The notes beneath the pieces were generated by a model that saw nothing but the letters and a program-made list of their open reading frames with translations, was not told the origin of the DNA and made no database searches. From assembly GCA_946811185.2 (NCBI GenBank), contig OX328099.1, positions 72,854,714 through 72,918,713 on the forward strand: a DNA stretch of 64,000 nucleotides, written 5' to 3'. The stretch comes from Hippopus hippopus. Lineage: Eukaryota > Mollusca > Bivalvia > Cardiida > Cardiidae. The position numbers were made by a program, and so were the translations under genes. This document shows positions 44,339 through 54,061 of this stretch, piece by piece; within the stretch, counting starts at the first letter, position 1; every line of letters begins with the position of its first letter.

Positions 44339-44556
44339 TCCTTTGCCACACAATCCCAAGTTTTAATGACCCTGAGAAAGCTTTTGAAACCCTTGTGGGA
44401 AAAGGAAAAAAGTGCTGGTAACCAGCATTTTCTTCTTTTCTCACAAAGTTTTCTTAGCTTTAACAGACAATTCCCATTACTTGTGCCATATTTACTATGT
44501 CCTTTGGAAATGCTTCCAATTCGGATCTGTCTAAAATTTTGTTGTGTGGTAAAGAG
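44339..44556 (+). mobile_element. M1 MITE
   Basis: TTAA at 44335; CCTTTGCCACACAATCCC to TTGTGTGGTAAAG. Confidence 0.83.
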
Positions 44557-44601
44557 TAAAAGCATTATTTTCATGAACTGTGTCTTTATGATACATATCA
44601 A

Positions 44602-44900
44602 GCCTTATCCTGCTTGATATGTGAAATGAAATTTTCAAGTCGATAGTATAAACCAAAATGTTGATATTCTAAATTTATTTTTTGGGGAAAATATCTCCTT
44701 ATCAGACAGTGTAGATACAAGATCAGATTGCATGTTCTGAAAACACTGTGGGAAAAGGAGAAAAATGATGGTTACCAGCATTTTTCTTCTTTTCCCACAA
44801 TGTTTTCTTAACTATCAAAACAAATTCCATTATTTGAGCCTAACTTGATTTGTTGTCTGCAAATGCTTTCCAGTCCAAAATTTTGTTGTTTGGTAAAGGG
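44602..44900 (+). mobile_element. Chimeric MITE: M2 left half fused to M1 right half
   Basis: M2 from CCTTATCCTGCTTGATATG to TACAAGATCAGATTGCATGT, then at about 44739 M1 from AAAACACTGTGGGAAAAGG to GTTTGGTAAAGGG and TTAA at 44901. The M1 hairpin has matched five-A and five-T arms. Confidence 0.82.
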
Positions 44901-44999
44901 TTAAATTGCTGTCAAAATGATCATTCCCACTATATAAACATTTAGAATATGTTGTGTTCATAATCAGAATACATTTGTAACATACATGTACTGTTTGAA

Positions 45000-45221
45000 C
45001 TCTTTACCACACAATGCTGACTTTTTATGATCCTGGAAAAGAAGCCTTTTGAAAACATTGTGGGAAAAGGAGCAAATGCTTGTTACCAGCACTTTCTCCT
45101 TTTCCCGCAATGTTTTCTACCCCATCAAGGAAAAATTGCACCATTTGAGACACACTGAAATTATCGTCTGCAAATGCTTTCAATTTTGACAAGGCTAAGA
45201 TTTTTTCTTTTTGGTAGAGGG
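45000..45221 (+). mobile_element. M1 MITE
   Basis: CTCTTTACCACACAATGC to TTTTTGGTAGAGGG, TTAA at 45222 shared with the next copy. Confidence 0.85.
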
Positions 45222-45225
45222 TTAA

Positions 45226-45661
45226 CTCATTACCAAACAACAAAATTTTAGACCAGTCCAAATTGTAAACATTTGCAGTGGACAGAATATAAGTGAATCA
45301 AAAACTGAAATTTGTTTTTGGAAGGGCAGGAACCATGGTTGGAAAGGGACAAAATGCTGGTTTCCATAAGCTTTCATTGATTGATTGATTAATTGGTGTT
45401 GTATGCCGTTTTCAACATTATTTCAATGATATCATGGCAACAGCTCACATATTAATGTATTTCCTGGGTTTCACCAGTATTAGGCTGGTACTCTGAAGTG
45501 TCTTGCCCAAAGACACTCCCACAAATAGCCCAGTGGTTCCAGCCAGGCTTGAACCCTCGGCCTCCAGGTTATGAGGCCTACACTTTACCACTGAGCCATG
45601 CAGGACCCCTACAAGCTTTCTCCCCAAGGTTTGTTAAATATTGGGATTGTGGGGTAATGGG
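45226..45661 (-). mobile_element. M1 MITE split by a SINE
   Basis: Left part CTCATTACCAAACAACAAAA to about 45375, right part 45613-45661 ending GATTGTGGGGTAATGGG and TTAA. Confidence 0.85.
45376..45612 (-). mobile_element. S1 SINE with tRNA head, inserted in M1
   Basis: Minus strand: GGTCCTGCATGGCTCAGTGG, box B-like GAGGGTTCAAGCC, body with GTCTTTGGGCAAGACACTTC, and 3' end ACGGCATACAACACCAATTA then a TCAA tail. AAGCTTTC flanks at 45368-45375 and 45613-45620. Confidence 0.9.
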
Positions 45662-45821
45662 TTAAAATTAAAAAGTTTCAATGTTTTTACAGGGGCTTTC
45701 ATAATGATCAATAACTTATTTTAGAAATGCTGGAAATTGCTTTGCAAAAGAAAAATAGTCATCATGTTCATTGTACCTATTTCAGCTCACATGGTGACAA
45801 AGCCTTATGGTAACCTGTTGA

Positions 45822-46006
45822 CCCTTATCCTGCTTTATAACTTAAAGGAAACTTTAAAGCCAATAATAAAAACCTGAATTCACTATTTCGAAGTTATTTT
45901 TTTTTGGGGGGGGGGGGATATCTCCTCATTTGACAAGGTAGATCCAAGATCTTGATCTACAGTCAGCAGAAGGTCAATGAATGGGTCATGCTTAACAACT
46001 TAAGGG
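45822..46006 (-). mobile_element. M2 MITE, centre deleted
   Basis: CCCTTATCCTGCTTTATAAC to CAACTTAAGGG. The GACTGCA part of the central inverted repeat is missing. A T-run and 13-G run lie at about 45897-45917. TTAA 46007-46010 is shared with the next M2. Confidence 0.85.
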
Positions 46007-46010
46007 TTAA

Positions 46011-46219
46011 CCCTTATCCTGCTAAATACGTGAAATGAAACTTTCAAACCAATAGTAAAAACCAAGATTTTGCAGTTTCAAAGGTAATTTTGGGAGAAAG
46101 ATATCTCCTATCTCCTTATCCTATAGTGTAGATAAAAGATCAGACTCCACTTTCTGTGCAGTCTGATCTTGATCTATACTGTCCACAAATGGTCCTTGAG
46201 ATGAGCATAGAGTTAAAGG
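46011..46219 (-). mobile_element. M2 MITE
   Basis: CCCTTATCCTGCTAAATACG at the left; centre AAAAGATCAGACTCCACTTT; TTAA at 46220. Confidence 0.88.
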
Positions 46220-46387
46220 TTAAGATTCTTAATCTGACTATCACATAATCTCAGACTTTCATTGGTTTTTTAGAAAATCCTTGATTTTCAGTATTGCTGA
46301 ATAAAGCTCACCTAATCAGGTAAGATGTTTCAAAAGTCTTTTTTGTACATCCTTCAAAATGGGATAGGATAAGCCACATCTATTTAA

Positions 46388-46585
46388 CCCTTTTCCCACA
46401 AGTAAGAATTTCACCAACTCTGAGAAAAAAGCCTTTTGAAAACATTGTGGGAAAAGAAGAAAATGCTGGTAACCAGCACTTTCTCCTTTTCCCACATTAT
46501 TTTCTACTCTCTTTCAGTTTTATTTATTTTGCCATCTGTCATTGCTTTCAAGTTGGATTTGTCCTAAGATTTTTAATGTTTTAAA
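46388..46585 (+). mobile_element. M1 MITE
   Basis: TTAA at 46384; CCCTTTTCCCACAAG; hairpin AAAAGAAGAAAATGCTGGTA; the right end is decayed. Confidence 0.78.
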
Positions 46586-46763
46586 GAGTTGGTTTACAAC
46601 ACGTCATTATGAATTGCAAAAAAATAATTTTGGTAAGAATAATAAATCTAGAAATTCCATTGGTCTCTCAATGTTTTCAAAATCTGGGAGCTACATTCTG
46701 TGAGACTGACAGAAGTTTTAGATGAAGGTGACCCTTGTACGCCACCGTCAGATCAACATTTAG

Positions 46764-46985
46764 TTGATTGATTGGCTGAATAACAATTAATGCCGCTTTC
46801 AACATTATTTCAGTCCTATCACTGCTACAACTGGCTTATTCATGTATGTTGTTGGATTTACTAGTGCTAGGCTTGGGCTCTGAAGTGTCTAGCCCAAGGA
46901 CTCTTCCACAAAAAAGCATGAGGCTGGAACCCGAGGCCTCGTAAATACGAGTCCTACATTTTACCACTGAGCCATGCAGGACCAC
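46764..46985 (-). mobile_element. S1 SINE with 14-bp duplication
   Basis: Minus strand: GGTCCTGCATGGCTCAGTGG head, 3' CATTAATTGTTATTCAGCC tail. AGATCAACATTTAG (46750-46763) and AGATCCACATTTAG (46986-46999) flank it with one mismatch. Confidence 0.9.
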
Positions 46986-47277
46986 AGATCCACATTTAGA
47001 GCAGATTTTAGTAAGACTGTTGAGATTATTTAAAATCTAACACCTTTGCATAAGTGACTTTTTGTTTTGTCAAGGGTAAAAAGGGTGTGATAAACTTTAT
47101 CACCCCCTTTTTATCCATGCTTTCCTAGAGTTTATTTTACCAGTACTCGGCACAATATTCTTTCAAACCCACTGGCCTCTGTCCCACATATCTATTGTCA
47201 AAACAATGGTCAGCGGTGTGAGAGAAAAATGTTTTGTTTATTTGAAGAAACAAAAAATATGTTGATTCATCATTTAA

Positions 47278-47495
47278 CACTTTACCACACAATTCTGAGT
47301 TAACAAACCATGAGGAAGAAGCCTTTCGAAAATATTGAGGGAAAAGGAGAAAATGCTGTTTACCAGCATTTTCTCCTTTTCTCACAATGTTGTCTACCCT
47401 ATTAAGACAATTTCATCATTTAAGCCACATTTAAATTGTTGTCTGCAAGTGCATACAATTTAGGTAAGTGTACATTTTTGGCCTGAAGTAAAGTG
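47278..47495 (+). mobile_element. M1 MITE with TTAA flanks
   Basis: TTAA at 47274 and 47496; CACTTTACCACACAATTC; strong hairpin. Confidence 0.85.
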
Positions 47496-47582
47496 TTAAA
47501 TTGTGGACTCTTATGATTTTGCAGTTGTATCCTCAGTAACTGAGGCTTAAGTCCACAGGACTCCCAGGCCTCAACACCGAGG

Positions 47583-47885
47583 ATTGAATAATTGTATTGA
47601 ATTTAACGCCGTTTTCAACATTATTTCAGTTATATCGCAGCGACCAGCGTACCTATCCATGCTTTCCTGGAGTCTATTTTACCAGTACTCTGCACAATAT
47701 TCTTTCCAAGCAACTGGCTGCTTTCCCACTTAACCATTGTCAAATCCATGGTATGGGATGAGAGAGGGATGAATCCTGTCGCAATCACTAATCATCAATC
47801 CTCAGAAAGAAATAGGTTTAGTCGGGGATCAAACTTAAGACCCCCTGTTCTGAAGTCCTCAAAAACTAACTCATTGAGATCTACG
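47583..47885 (-). mobile_element. S1 SINE, long form
   Basis: CGTTTTCAACATTATTTCAG, TTTTACCAGTACTCTGCACA, GCTGCTTTCCCACTTAACCA, and a degraded tRNA head ending near CTAACTCATTGAGATC. Confidence 0.75.
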
Positions 47886-48175
47886 TAAAATAGAACTGAT
47901 AAATCCAGAGGCAAACCAAGCCAATAATTAGTCAGGAATTTTTCAGATCAAAGATCAGTATGAAGTCTACCATGGAATCTACACAATTAATTAGCTTTTC
48001 AAAAGATAAAGTAAAAAAAATCTGTCCCAAATTCCCAGAATCTTATCTTGAGAAACACAGAAAAAAAATGGCATTCATCCCATTTGTTTCTGCAGGATAT
48101 AAAGACAGAAAGGCCTACCAAATCTATCATCAAATGCACATGGCATAAAGCTCAGTCCCAACTTGCTGCTACTCT

Positions 48176-48375
48176 TAACCAATGAAAAATTTTAGACCTG
48201 TTCAAACAAAATCATTAAATTTTTGCAGATGACAAATTAAACCTCAAAAAGTGAAATATGCCTTTTGAAGGTTAGAGAACAACATAGCGCACCTTTTACC
48301 TTCGAAATATGGGAAAGGAGAAAATGCTGGTAACAAACATTTTCTCCTTTCCCCCATGTTGTTTTCCCATATTTC
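48176..48375 (-). mobile_element. M1 MITE with a second palindrome around the hairpin
   Basis: M1 left half, then TACCTTCGAAATATGGGAAA and TTTCCCATATTTCGAAGGTA enclosing the M1 hairpin. The arms GGGAAAGGAG and CTCCTTTCCC have each lost one base. Confidence 0.7.
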
Positions 48376-48394
48376 GAAGGTAAGGTCCCCCTAC

Positions 48395-48505
48395 CCTTGA
48401 AAGAAATTAACATTTTCAGTCTAAAAATAGAACCCATTAATAGATCTAAATTGTGCCCCCCCTTGAAAGAAATAAACATTTTCAGTCCACAAATAGATCA
48501 GCTAA
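48395..48505 (+). repeat. Two direct repeats of about 66 bp
   Basis: CCTTGAAAGAAATTAACATT and TTCAGTCTAAAAATAGA, repeated as CCTTGAAAGAAATAAACATT and TTCAGTCCACAAATAGA. Confidence 0.7.
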
Positions 48506-49237
48506 AAAGCTAAAAAAAAAGATAATATGAACCTCTTACTCCATGACAAATTTCGAAGAAATTGCAGCTTTCGTCCATCTACGAAAATCAATTCCGGCTT
48601 CTACTGTTTCAAGGATTTACGCTAAACAGCGATCATGGATCGCATAACCGGCATCATTAAATTCAATGTTGTAAATGATTTATTTTGTGGAACTTTTGCA
48701 TATTATATCAACGTTTCTTCGTCTAGATCTATGCAGAAAAAAAAATACAATTTCACAGTATGGCGGCTGTCCCGGATTCCATCTTACTTTGCAGACGAAA
48801 ATAATTGGCACGTGCATTCCCCACTCACTGTCTGCTCAACCATGAAAAACATATTTTTTTATGAAACGTAAACGTTTAACATTTTTCATATATTTTTCAA
48901 TGTAAATTGATGCAATTACCACAGAACTACCTGATTAAAAAAGAAATACTTTGATGATCAATAAAAAGTTTTTCCCCGCCGCAGAAATGTTGGTCTGGTA
49001 TAAACATCATGAATCGATAATTGTTGTTGTCGTCCGCCCGGTGGTTTCGTATTGAGAATATCATATGCGAGTAAGTAAACTAGTGACTAGAAATTTGAAA
49101 ATGAAAAGTTTAATTTGATTTAGGTTTTATTGTGACAAACATCGTGGCAAAAATACGGAAATTTCAACAAACACTGTGGTCCCTAAGGTCTATGTTTATG
49201 TCACGAGTTTATATTGATCTAGGGTTCTCGTTTAGGG

Positions 49238-49341
49238 CTGAAATGCAGACGACCCGGCTCATTTAGCAAACTATTCTATATTGTGTGATTCAAGCGCAGG
49301 AGTTAAACAACCTGTCAAACCAAAGGTTCAATAACGACTGC
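49238..49341 (+). repeat. 104-bp direct repeat, copy 1
   Basis: GCTGAAATGCAGACGACCCG to CAAAGGTTCAATAACG; partner at 49587. Confidence 0.85.
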
Positions 49342-49586
49342 CATTTATTAACATAAATGTAACATTTAAACAAATAGTGACATGTACAAAAAACAATAAT
49401 TTAGGATAGACAGACGGCCTAACGGACAGACTTTGTAATTCGACAGAATTGACATAATTTACAATGGCTAGGACAGGCTAATACAGACAGCCTGGCCAAC
49501 AGACAGACGTACCGTAAATGCTGAATGAATGAAAGTAATGTGAAATGAATTAGGATCAGAAATGTGAAATGAAAGTTATACATACC

Positions 49587-49690
49587 TGAAATGCAGACGA
49601 CCCAGCTCATTAAGCAAACTATTCTATATTGTGTGATTCAGTCGCAGGTGTTAAACAACCTGTCAAACCAAAGGTTCAATAACGTCTGCA
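49587..49690 (+). repeat. 104-bp direct repeat, copy 2
   Basis: CCTGAAATGCAGACGACCCA to CAAAGGTTCAATAACG, about 95 percent like copy 1 by eye, offset 349 bases. Confidence 0.85.
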
Positions 49691-50507
49691 CGCTAGCTCG
49701 TCAGCAGAGCGGGAATGTGGACAAAACAGCACGGGAAACTCGTGCTAAAAAAATGAGGCCCTTATTTACATAGTGCTAGAACGAGGCCCTAGAAGGCAAA
49801 ATGGGATGAAACAAAAATGACAAATTAATGTAAAATCTGACAAACTCAACAACACGACGACACATTACACTCAACTCACTCTGTGACATATAAAAATAAA
49901 ATTGTTTGCAGTACTCAATGCTGCATGTACATAAATTAAGATGTCAAATAATTTACGATCTCCACGATTTCAAAAATACCGCGGAATTCTAAGATTTATT
50001 GCAGTAATTTTGCTTCCATGCGCTTTCTTTCGCTCTCAGTACGTTTTGTTGTGATCCTTAGAAATTTCTTACGAAACAAAATTGATTCTGGTCAAGATAT
50101 GCTACTATTTTATTACGTTAGCTGAAGGTCTCAGTTAAAGTCAGTTTAATATATCATTATACCAAGCAACCTGTGGCATTTTATGCATTTATTTCATCTT
50201 TAAAACAGCTGAATCATAAGGTTGAATGGTTCTTCAGCACGCAGAGAATTTACTACTACCAACAACTTTCAACCATGGTCAGACTAATCTGGTCGATACG
50301 TTTTAGATGCATTCAATTACCTTTTAACAGAGCGTGAACCATGTTTTAACAGTGATCATTTCATCCACACATTTTGCCAATTTTTGCCTCCAGTGTGTAA
50401 GGGGAAGTAACTAGTATGGATGCCTCATCAGTTCTCTGGGTTACTTCCCTTATAATTTTTACCAATATCCATGTGAACCTGGGTAGAGTTGTTTCACTGA
50501 AACAGAT

Positions 50508-50751
50508 GAGCCATGCTCTGTGAAAAGGGGGCTTAATGCATCTGTCAAAAGCATTGACCCATGTTAGTCTGTACAAGCTGACCTGGGTTGAAACTTTCAG
50601 CGATTGGTCAATTTTTTGCATGTCAAAGGACCATTGTACCCCCTGAACTAGTCATGGTAATAGAAAATGCATTTTATGCATCCATAATTATGTGATGACG
50701 GTATCATACCCGATGGAGATGCAATAAGCCCTGTTTTGCCAGGGCATGCTT
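50508..50751. mobile_element. M3 MITE with CAGAT duplication
   Basis: GAGCCATGCTCTGTGAAAAG to CAGGGCATGCTT. CAGAT at 50503-50507 and 50752-50756. Confidence 0.9.
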
Positions 50752-50759
50752 CAGATTGT

Positions 50760-50855
50760 TTGGGTAGTAGCATTTTTTGTTCTCCTTTTCAAACACCCAG
50801 TGTTTTCAAAAGCCTTATTATGTGCCGTTAAAACACAGGATTATTTAGTAAAGGG
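50760..50855 (-). mobile_element. M1 MITE, left half lost
   Basis: GTTCTCCTTTTCAAACACCC and GGATTATTTAGTAAAGGG then TTAA. Confidence 0.65.
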
Positions 50856-50981
50856 TTAAAAGTTTGCATCAAATGTTAAAAAAACTGATAAGCACCAAGT
50901 GTGGGTTGTGTTTCATTCAACCAAGTTACCTTTTAGGTAGATGACATTTTGCACTCTATTGTACTGAAACTTTTTTTGTTT

Positions 50982-51119
50982 CTCACCTCTACTGCATGTG
51001 AGAAAAGTAGTCATGGATAGAAAGATGTGTCAATGCTGGTGTGAGAAGGCCAGTGCGTAGGTGCACTGACTGCCTTGATATGATCCAAGCTGTTTAAACA
51101 GCATTGAAGTCAATTACAA
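50982..51119 (+). repeat. S2 SINE 3' fragment
   Basis: CTCACCTCTACTGCATGTGA, AAGGCCAGTGCGTAGGTGCA, AGCATTGAAGTCAATTACAA. Confidence 0.72.
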
Positions 51120-51263
51120 ACTGATGCATGTGAGAAAAGTCATCAGTGGCTTGGAAAGAAAGTTGTGTCAATGCTTGAGTGAGAAAGCCAGGAAATACAT
51201 GCAAACGTGCACCAGATATGACCCTTGCTGTCAAATTGTCGTTAAAAGTCCAATACAAACAAA
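51120..51263 (+). repeat. S2 SINE 3' fragment, tandem
   Basis: CATGTGAGAAAAGTCATCAG, AAGCCAGGAAATACATGC, GTTAAAAGTCCAATACAAAC. Confidence 0.75.
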
Positions 51264-51444
51264 TGCACTTGCAGGTGTTAACTTGAACCTTACTCAGATA
51301 ATAGGACTTTTTTTTGAAAGGGTAGAAAACAGTGTGTGAATAAAAAAAAAACACTGTTATCCAGCATTTTTTCCTTTTCCCAAAATGTTTCCGAAAGCAT
51401 TGATCTCTCAGGGTCGTCAAAACACCAGATTGTTCAGTAAAGGA
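51264..51444 (-). mobile_element. M1 MITE, left end replaced by S2
   Basis: TTTGAAAGGGTAGAAAACAG, weak hairpin, GATTGTTCAGTAAAGGA then TTAA. Confidence 0.72.
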
Positions 51445-51526
51445 TTAAATCATAACAAAACAAATGAGCTCATTTCAATTGTTTTACTTCATGTCAGTAA
51501 ACTCATAAATACATAAACCTCTTGCC

Positions 51527-51790
51527 AGTCCAGACAGGTAGCTCAGTGGTTAGTGTATCCAATTTGTTACCTGGTGGTTCAGAGTTCAATACCCAGTTGA
51601 GGCAAACTTTCTCTCTAGCGGATTTTAGCCTCTCACCTCTGTTGCATGCGAGAAAGTAGTCAGTGACTTGGAAAGAAAGTTGTGTCAGTACTGGTGAGAT
51701 AAAGCCAGGAAACACATGCGTAGGCGCACTGACCGCCGTGATATGACCTTATCTGTTAAAACGGCATTAAACTCCAATACAACCAACATC
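51527..51790 (+). mobile_element. S2 SINE, full length
   Basis: tRNA-like head AGGTAGCTCAGTGGTTAGTG with GGTTCAGAGTTCAATACCC. Body TCTCTAGCGGATTTTAGCC and GAAAGTAGTCAGTGACTTGG. 3' end TAAAACGGCATTAAACTCC and AATACAA. Flanks TAAACCTCTTGCC and TAAATTCCTTGCC may be an aged duplication. Confidence 0.82.
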
Positions 51791-52036
51791 TAAATTCCTT
51801 GCCTCATGGGCATATGTCAATGATAAAAGACTGAGTGATGAATGCATAAAAAATGTTTAATGCAGCCACACATACATCCTGATGTAACCTGTAGCATATA
51901 ATTCTATCATTTATCGACCTGCATTGGTTTTTGAGCTTTCCTCCAGGTAACATAAATAGATTTGGCTTGAAAAGAAGAATGTCAAGCAAAGTTTTGACCT
52001 CATAAGTTCCTTCAGTAATCAAAATGCCAAGGAAAA

Positions 52037-52112
52037 AGGCAGTTTTGTGCAGTCTAATCTTGATCTACACTATCTGCAAAAGGACACTCATGCTCAGCAA
52101 CCTAAGGGTTAA
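52037..52112 (-). repeat. M2 right-end fragment
   Basis: GTCTAATCTTGATCTACACT and GCTCAGCAACCTAAGGGTTAA. Confidence 0.75.
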
Positions 52113-52260
52113 CTTTAATCCGACTCTAATGATGCAACTTGTTTTTGAAGGGTTAAAAGACACTGTGTGAATCAAAGACAATGCTGTTATCCAGTATTTT
52201 CTCCTTTTCCCAAAGCATTGATCTCTCGGGTTCGTCAAAACACCAGATTGTTTGGTACTG
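52113..52260 (-). mobile_element. M1 MITE, left half lost
   Basis: TTTTTGAAGGGTTAAAAGAC, hairpin remnant, GATTGTTTGGTACTGATTAA. Confidence 0.65.
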
Positions 52261-52340
52261 ATTAAATGACAATTGAACAAATGAGCTTACTTTAATTGAT
52301 TTACTTTGTCTCCTTATTTCATGCTAGTAAGCTTATAAAT

Positions 52341-52592
52341 GGGCCATGCTCTGGCTAAAGGGGGCTTATTGCATCTCTGTGAGTCATTATATCAGCAAGC
52401 CATCACATAATTATGGATCCATAAAATTTATTTTGTCAAAAAAGCGATGAAAGTATGAGGTAGAGTGGTCCTTTCACATACAGAAAATTGACCAATAGCG
52501 AAAGATTTCGGCCCAGATCAGCCTGCGCAGACTGCGCAGGCTTACCTGGGTCGACACTTTACATAGATGCATTAAGCCCCCTTTTTATGGCT
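52341..52592. mobile_element. M3 MITE
   Basis: GGGCCATGCTCTGGCTAAAG to TTTTTATGGCT; inner palindrome CAGCCTGCGCAGACTGCGCA. Flanks TAAAT and CAAAT. Confidence 0.87.
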
Positions 52593-52710
52593 CAAATGCA
52601 TGAATCCCTTGCCTCAGAGACATATTTCAATGATAAAAGACTTTGAGCAATGAATGCATGAAAATACTTACTCCTGCAACATGTATATTCTGATGCAACC
52701 TTTAGCATAT

Positions 52711-52958
52711 CAGTCACGCTCTGGCAAAAGGGGGCTTAATGCATGTGTGATCCATGGTACCAAGCAAGCCATCACATCATTATGAATCCATGATATCCAT
52801 TTTTTTTTCAAATAACTCAATCATGAGGTAGACTGGTCCCTGGACAAACACAAAATTGACCAGTAGCGAAAAGTTTTGGCCCAGGTCAGCCTGTGCAGGC
52901 TGACCTGGGTCGATACTTTTCGCTGATGCATCAAGTCTGCTTTTCACAGAGCATGGAT
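52711..52958. mobile_element. M3 MITE with CATAT duplication
   Basis: CACGCTCTGGCAAAAGGGGG to CACAGAGCATGGAT. CATAT at 52706-52710 and 52959-52963. Confidence 0.88.
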
Positions 52959-53124
52959 CATATTATGATTCTATCATTACCCTGCATTAGTTTGTGATCT
53001 TTCCTCCATTCCTCATCAGTAGATATATCTCAGCTAGAGATGAAGGATTTCAAGCAATTTTTTTACCTCAGAGTAAGTACGAGTTACGTCAGTAATCAAA
53101 ATGCCAAAGACTGCTTATGGACAA

Positions 53125-53353
53125 GGTAACTCTTTACATGACAATACAAGACAATAAAGTTTCAGACTTGTCCATATCGTAGGCATTTGCAAACGACAAA
53201 CAAAATCTTACACAAATTATGATTTTTTTTCAAAGGGACAAAAAGCACTGTGGAAAAAGGAGAAAATACCGGTTACCAGCATTTTCTTCTTTTCCCAAAA
53301 TGTTTTCAAATGCCCCGTTTCCTCAGGGTCATTAAAACTAAGAAGTGTTTGTT
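53125..53353 (-). mobile_element. M1 MITE
   Basis: AACTCTTTACATGACAATAC, GCATTTGCAAACGACAAAC, hairpin, GTGTTTGTTAAAGG. Confidence 0.78.
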
Positions 53354-53369
53354 AAAGGTTTCAGGTTCT

Positions 53370-53560
53370 TTTGCTTAGAGTGCAGATCACAATAACACTG
53401 TACAGAACGTAAGCTTCCAGGGTAAAACACACGACATTAGTCCTTTCAATACTACAGGGATCTTGTAGTTTTCTCAGATAAGGTGGATCAAGATCACATT
53501 GCAAAGAACGAAGTCTGGTCTTGATCTGAACTGGCTGAAATATTTTGAGCGATATAGTGA
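53370..53560 (-). repeat. M2 remnants
   Basis: GAGTGCAGATCACAATAACA and AAGGTGGATCAAGATCACAT with GGTCTTGATCTGAACTGG. Confidence 0.5.
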
Positions 53561-53587
53561 CCAACAAAAAACCTGGAAATAATAATA

Positions 53588-53593
53588 TTTATT
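53588..53593 (-). promoter_or_regulatory. Possible VARS1 poly(A) signal
   Basis: AATAAA on the gene strand, about 400 bases past the stop codon and beyond an M1 copy at 53618-53834. No AATAAA or ATTAAA was seen between the stop and that M1 copy. If used, the 3' UTR would contain the M1 hairpin. It sits in a low-complexity A/T stretch, so chance is a real alternative. Confidence 0.25.
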
Positions 53594-53617
53594 AATTTTT
53601 TTTTTTAATGTAATTAA

Positions 53618-53834
53618 CTCTTTACTAAACAACAAAATTTTAGACTTGACCAAATTGAAAGCATTTGCAGACGACAAAAAATGTTGCTCAAATGATAGTT
53701 TATGTTTTTGATGGGACAGAAAATTTGTGGAAAAAGCGGAAAATGCTGGTTACCAGCATTTTCTCCTTTTCCCATAATGTTTTCAAGTCATCTTTCTACA
53801 AGGCTGTTAAAACTGAGGATTGTGTGGTAAACGG
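53618..53834 (-). mobile_element. M1 MITE just downstream of VARS1
   Basis: TTAA at 53614 and 53835; hairpin strong. It starts about 155 bases past the VARS1 stop codon, so it may lie in the 3' UTR. Confidence 0.87.
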
Positions 53835-53992
53835 TTAAAATGCCTGACTCTTGTACTACATGATGCAAAGGTTGATAGATACTCCATAATGACTCTGAAA
53901 AAAGTCCAACTTTTCAAACACAATATTCATAAAAATTCTACAGAGAAAAAACTGTCTGTAAAATCAGTCTTTAACAACTCTGTGTGAAAGCG

Positions 53993-54061
53993 CTACTGCA
54001 TGGTCCCAAGTGTGGTCATTGCTTGTGTTAACTTCTCTATCTCTATGGATAATTCACTTTG
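53993..54061 (-). CDS. VARS1: VARS1 terminal exon i
   Basis: Sixty-nine bases: 22 codons and TAG. It encodes [15 protein letters not shown] and TTLGTMQ, the second half of the C-terminal coiled coil. In VARS1 the arm ends with a similar short Leu/Glu/Lys helix ending in Gln-Lys-Met-type residues. Acceptor TGTATTTTCAG, phase 0 as exon h requires. It is easily missed for its size. Only 25 bases of intron separate it from an M2 element. Confidence 0.85.
   Translation of the reverse strand, partial: QSELSIEIEKLTQAMTTLGTMQ

Larger units (their letters stand above)
48510..50502. other. Repeat-poor island
   Basis: No M1-M4, SINE or pearl ends over about 2 kb, unusual for this window. Holds TATGGCGGCTGTCC near 48760, a 78-codon ORF (48635-48871), and a pair of 104-bp direct repeats. 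It could contain a promoter or a short exon of a neighbouring gene, but no exon could be framed. Confidence 0.4.

Noticed and set aside
47960..48148. 62-codon Lys-rich ORF
   Set aside because: No start context, domain, splice frame or related sequence seen; compatible with chance in A-rich DNA.
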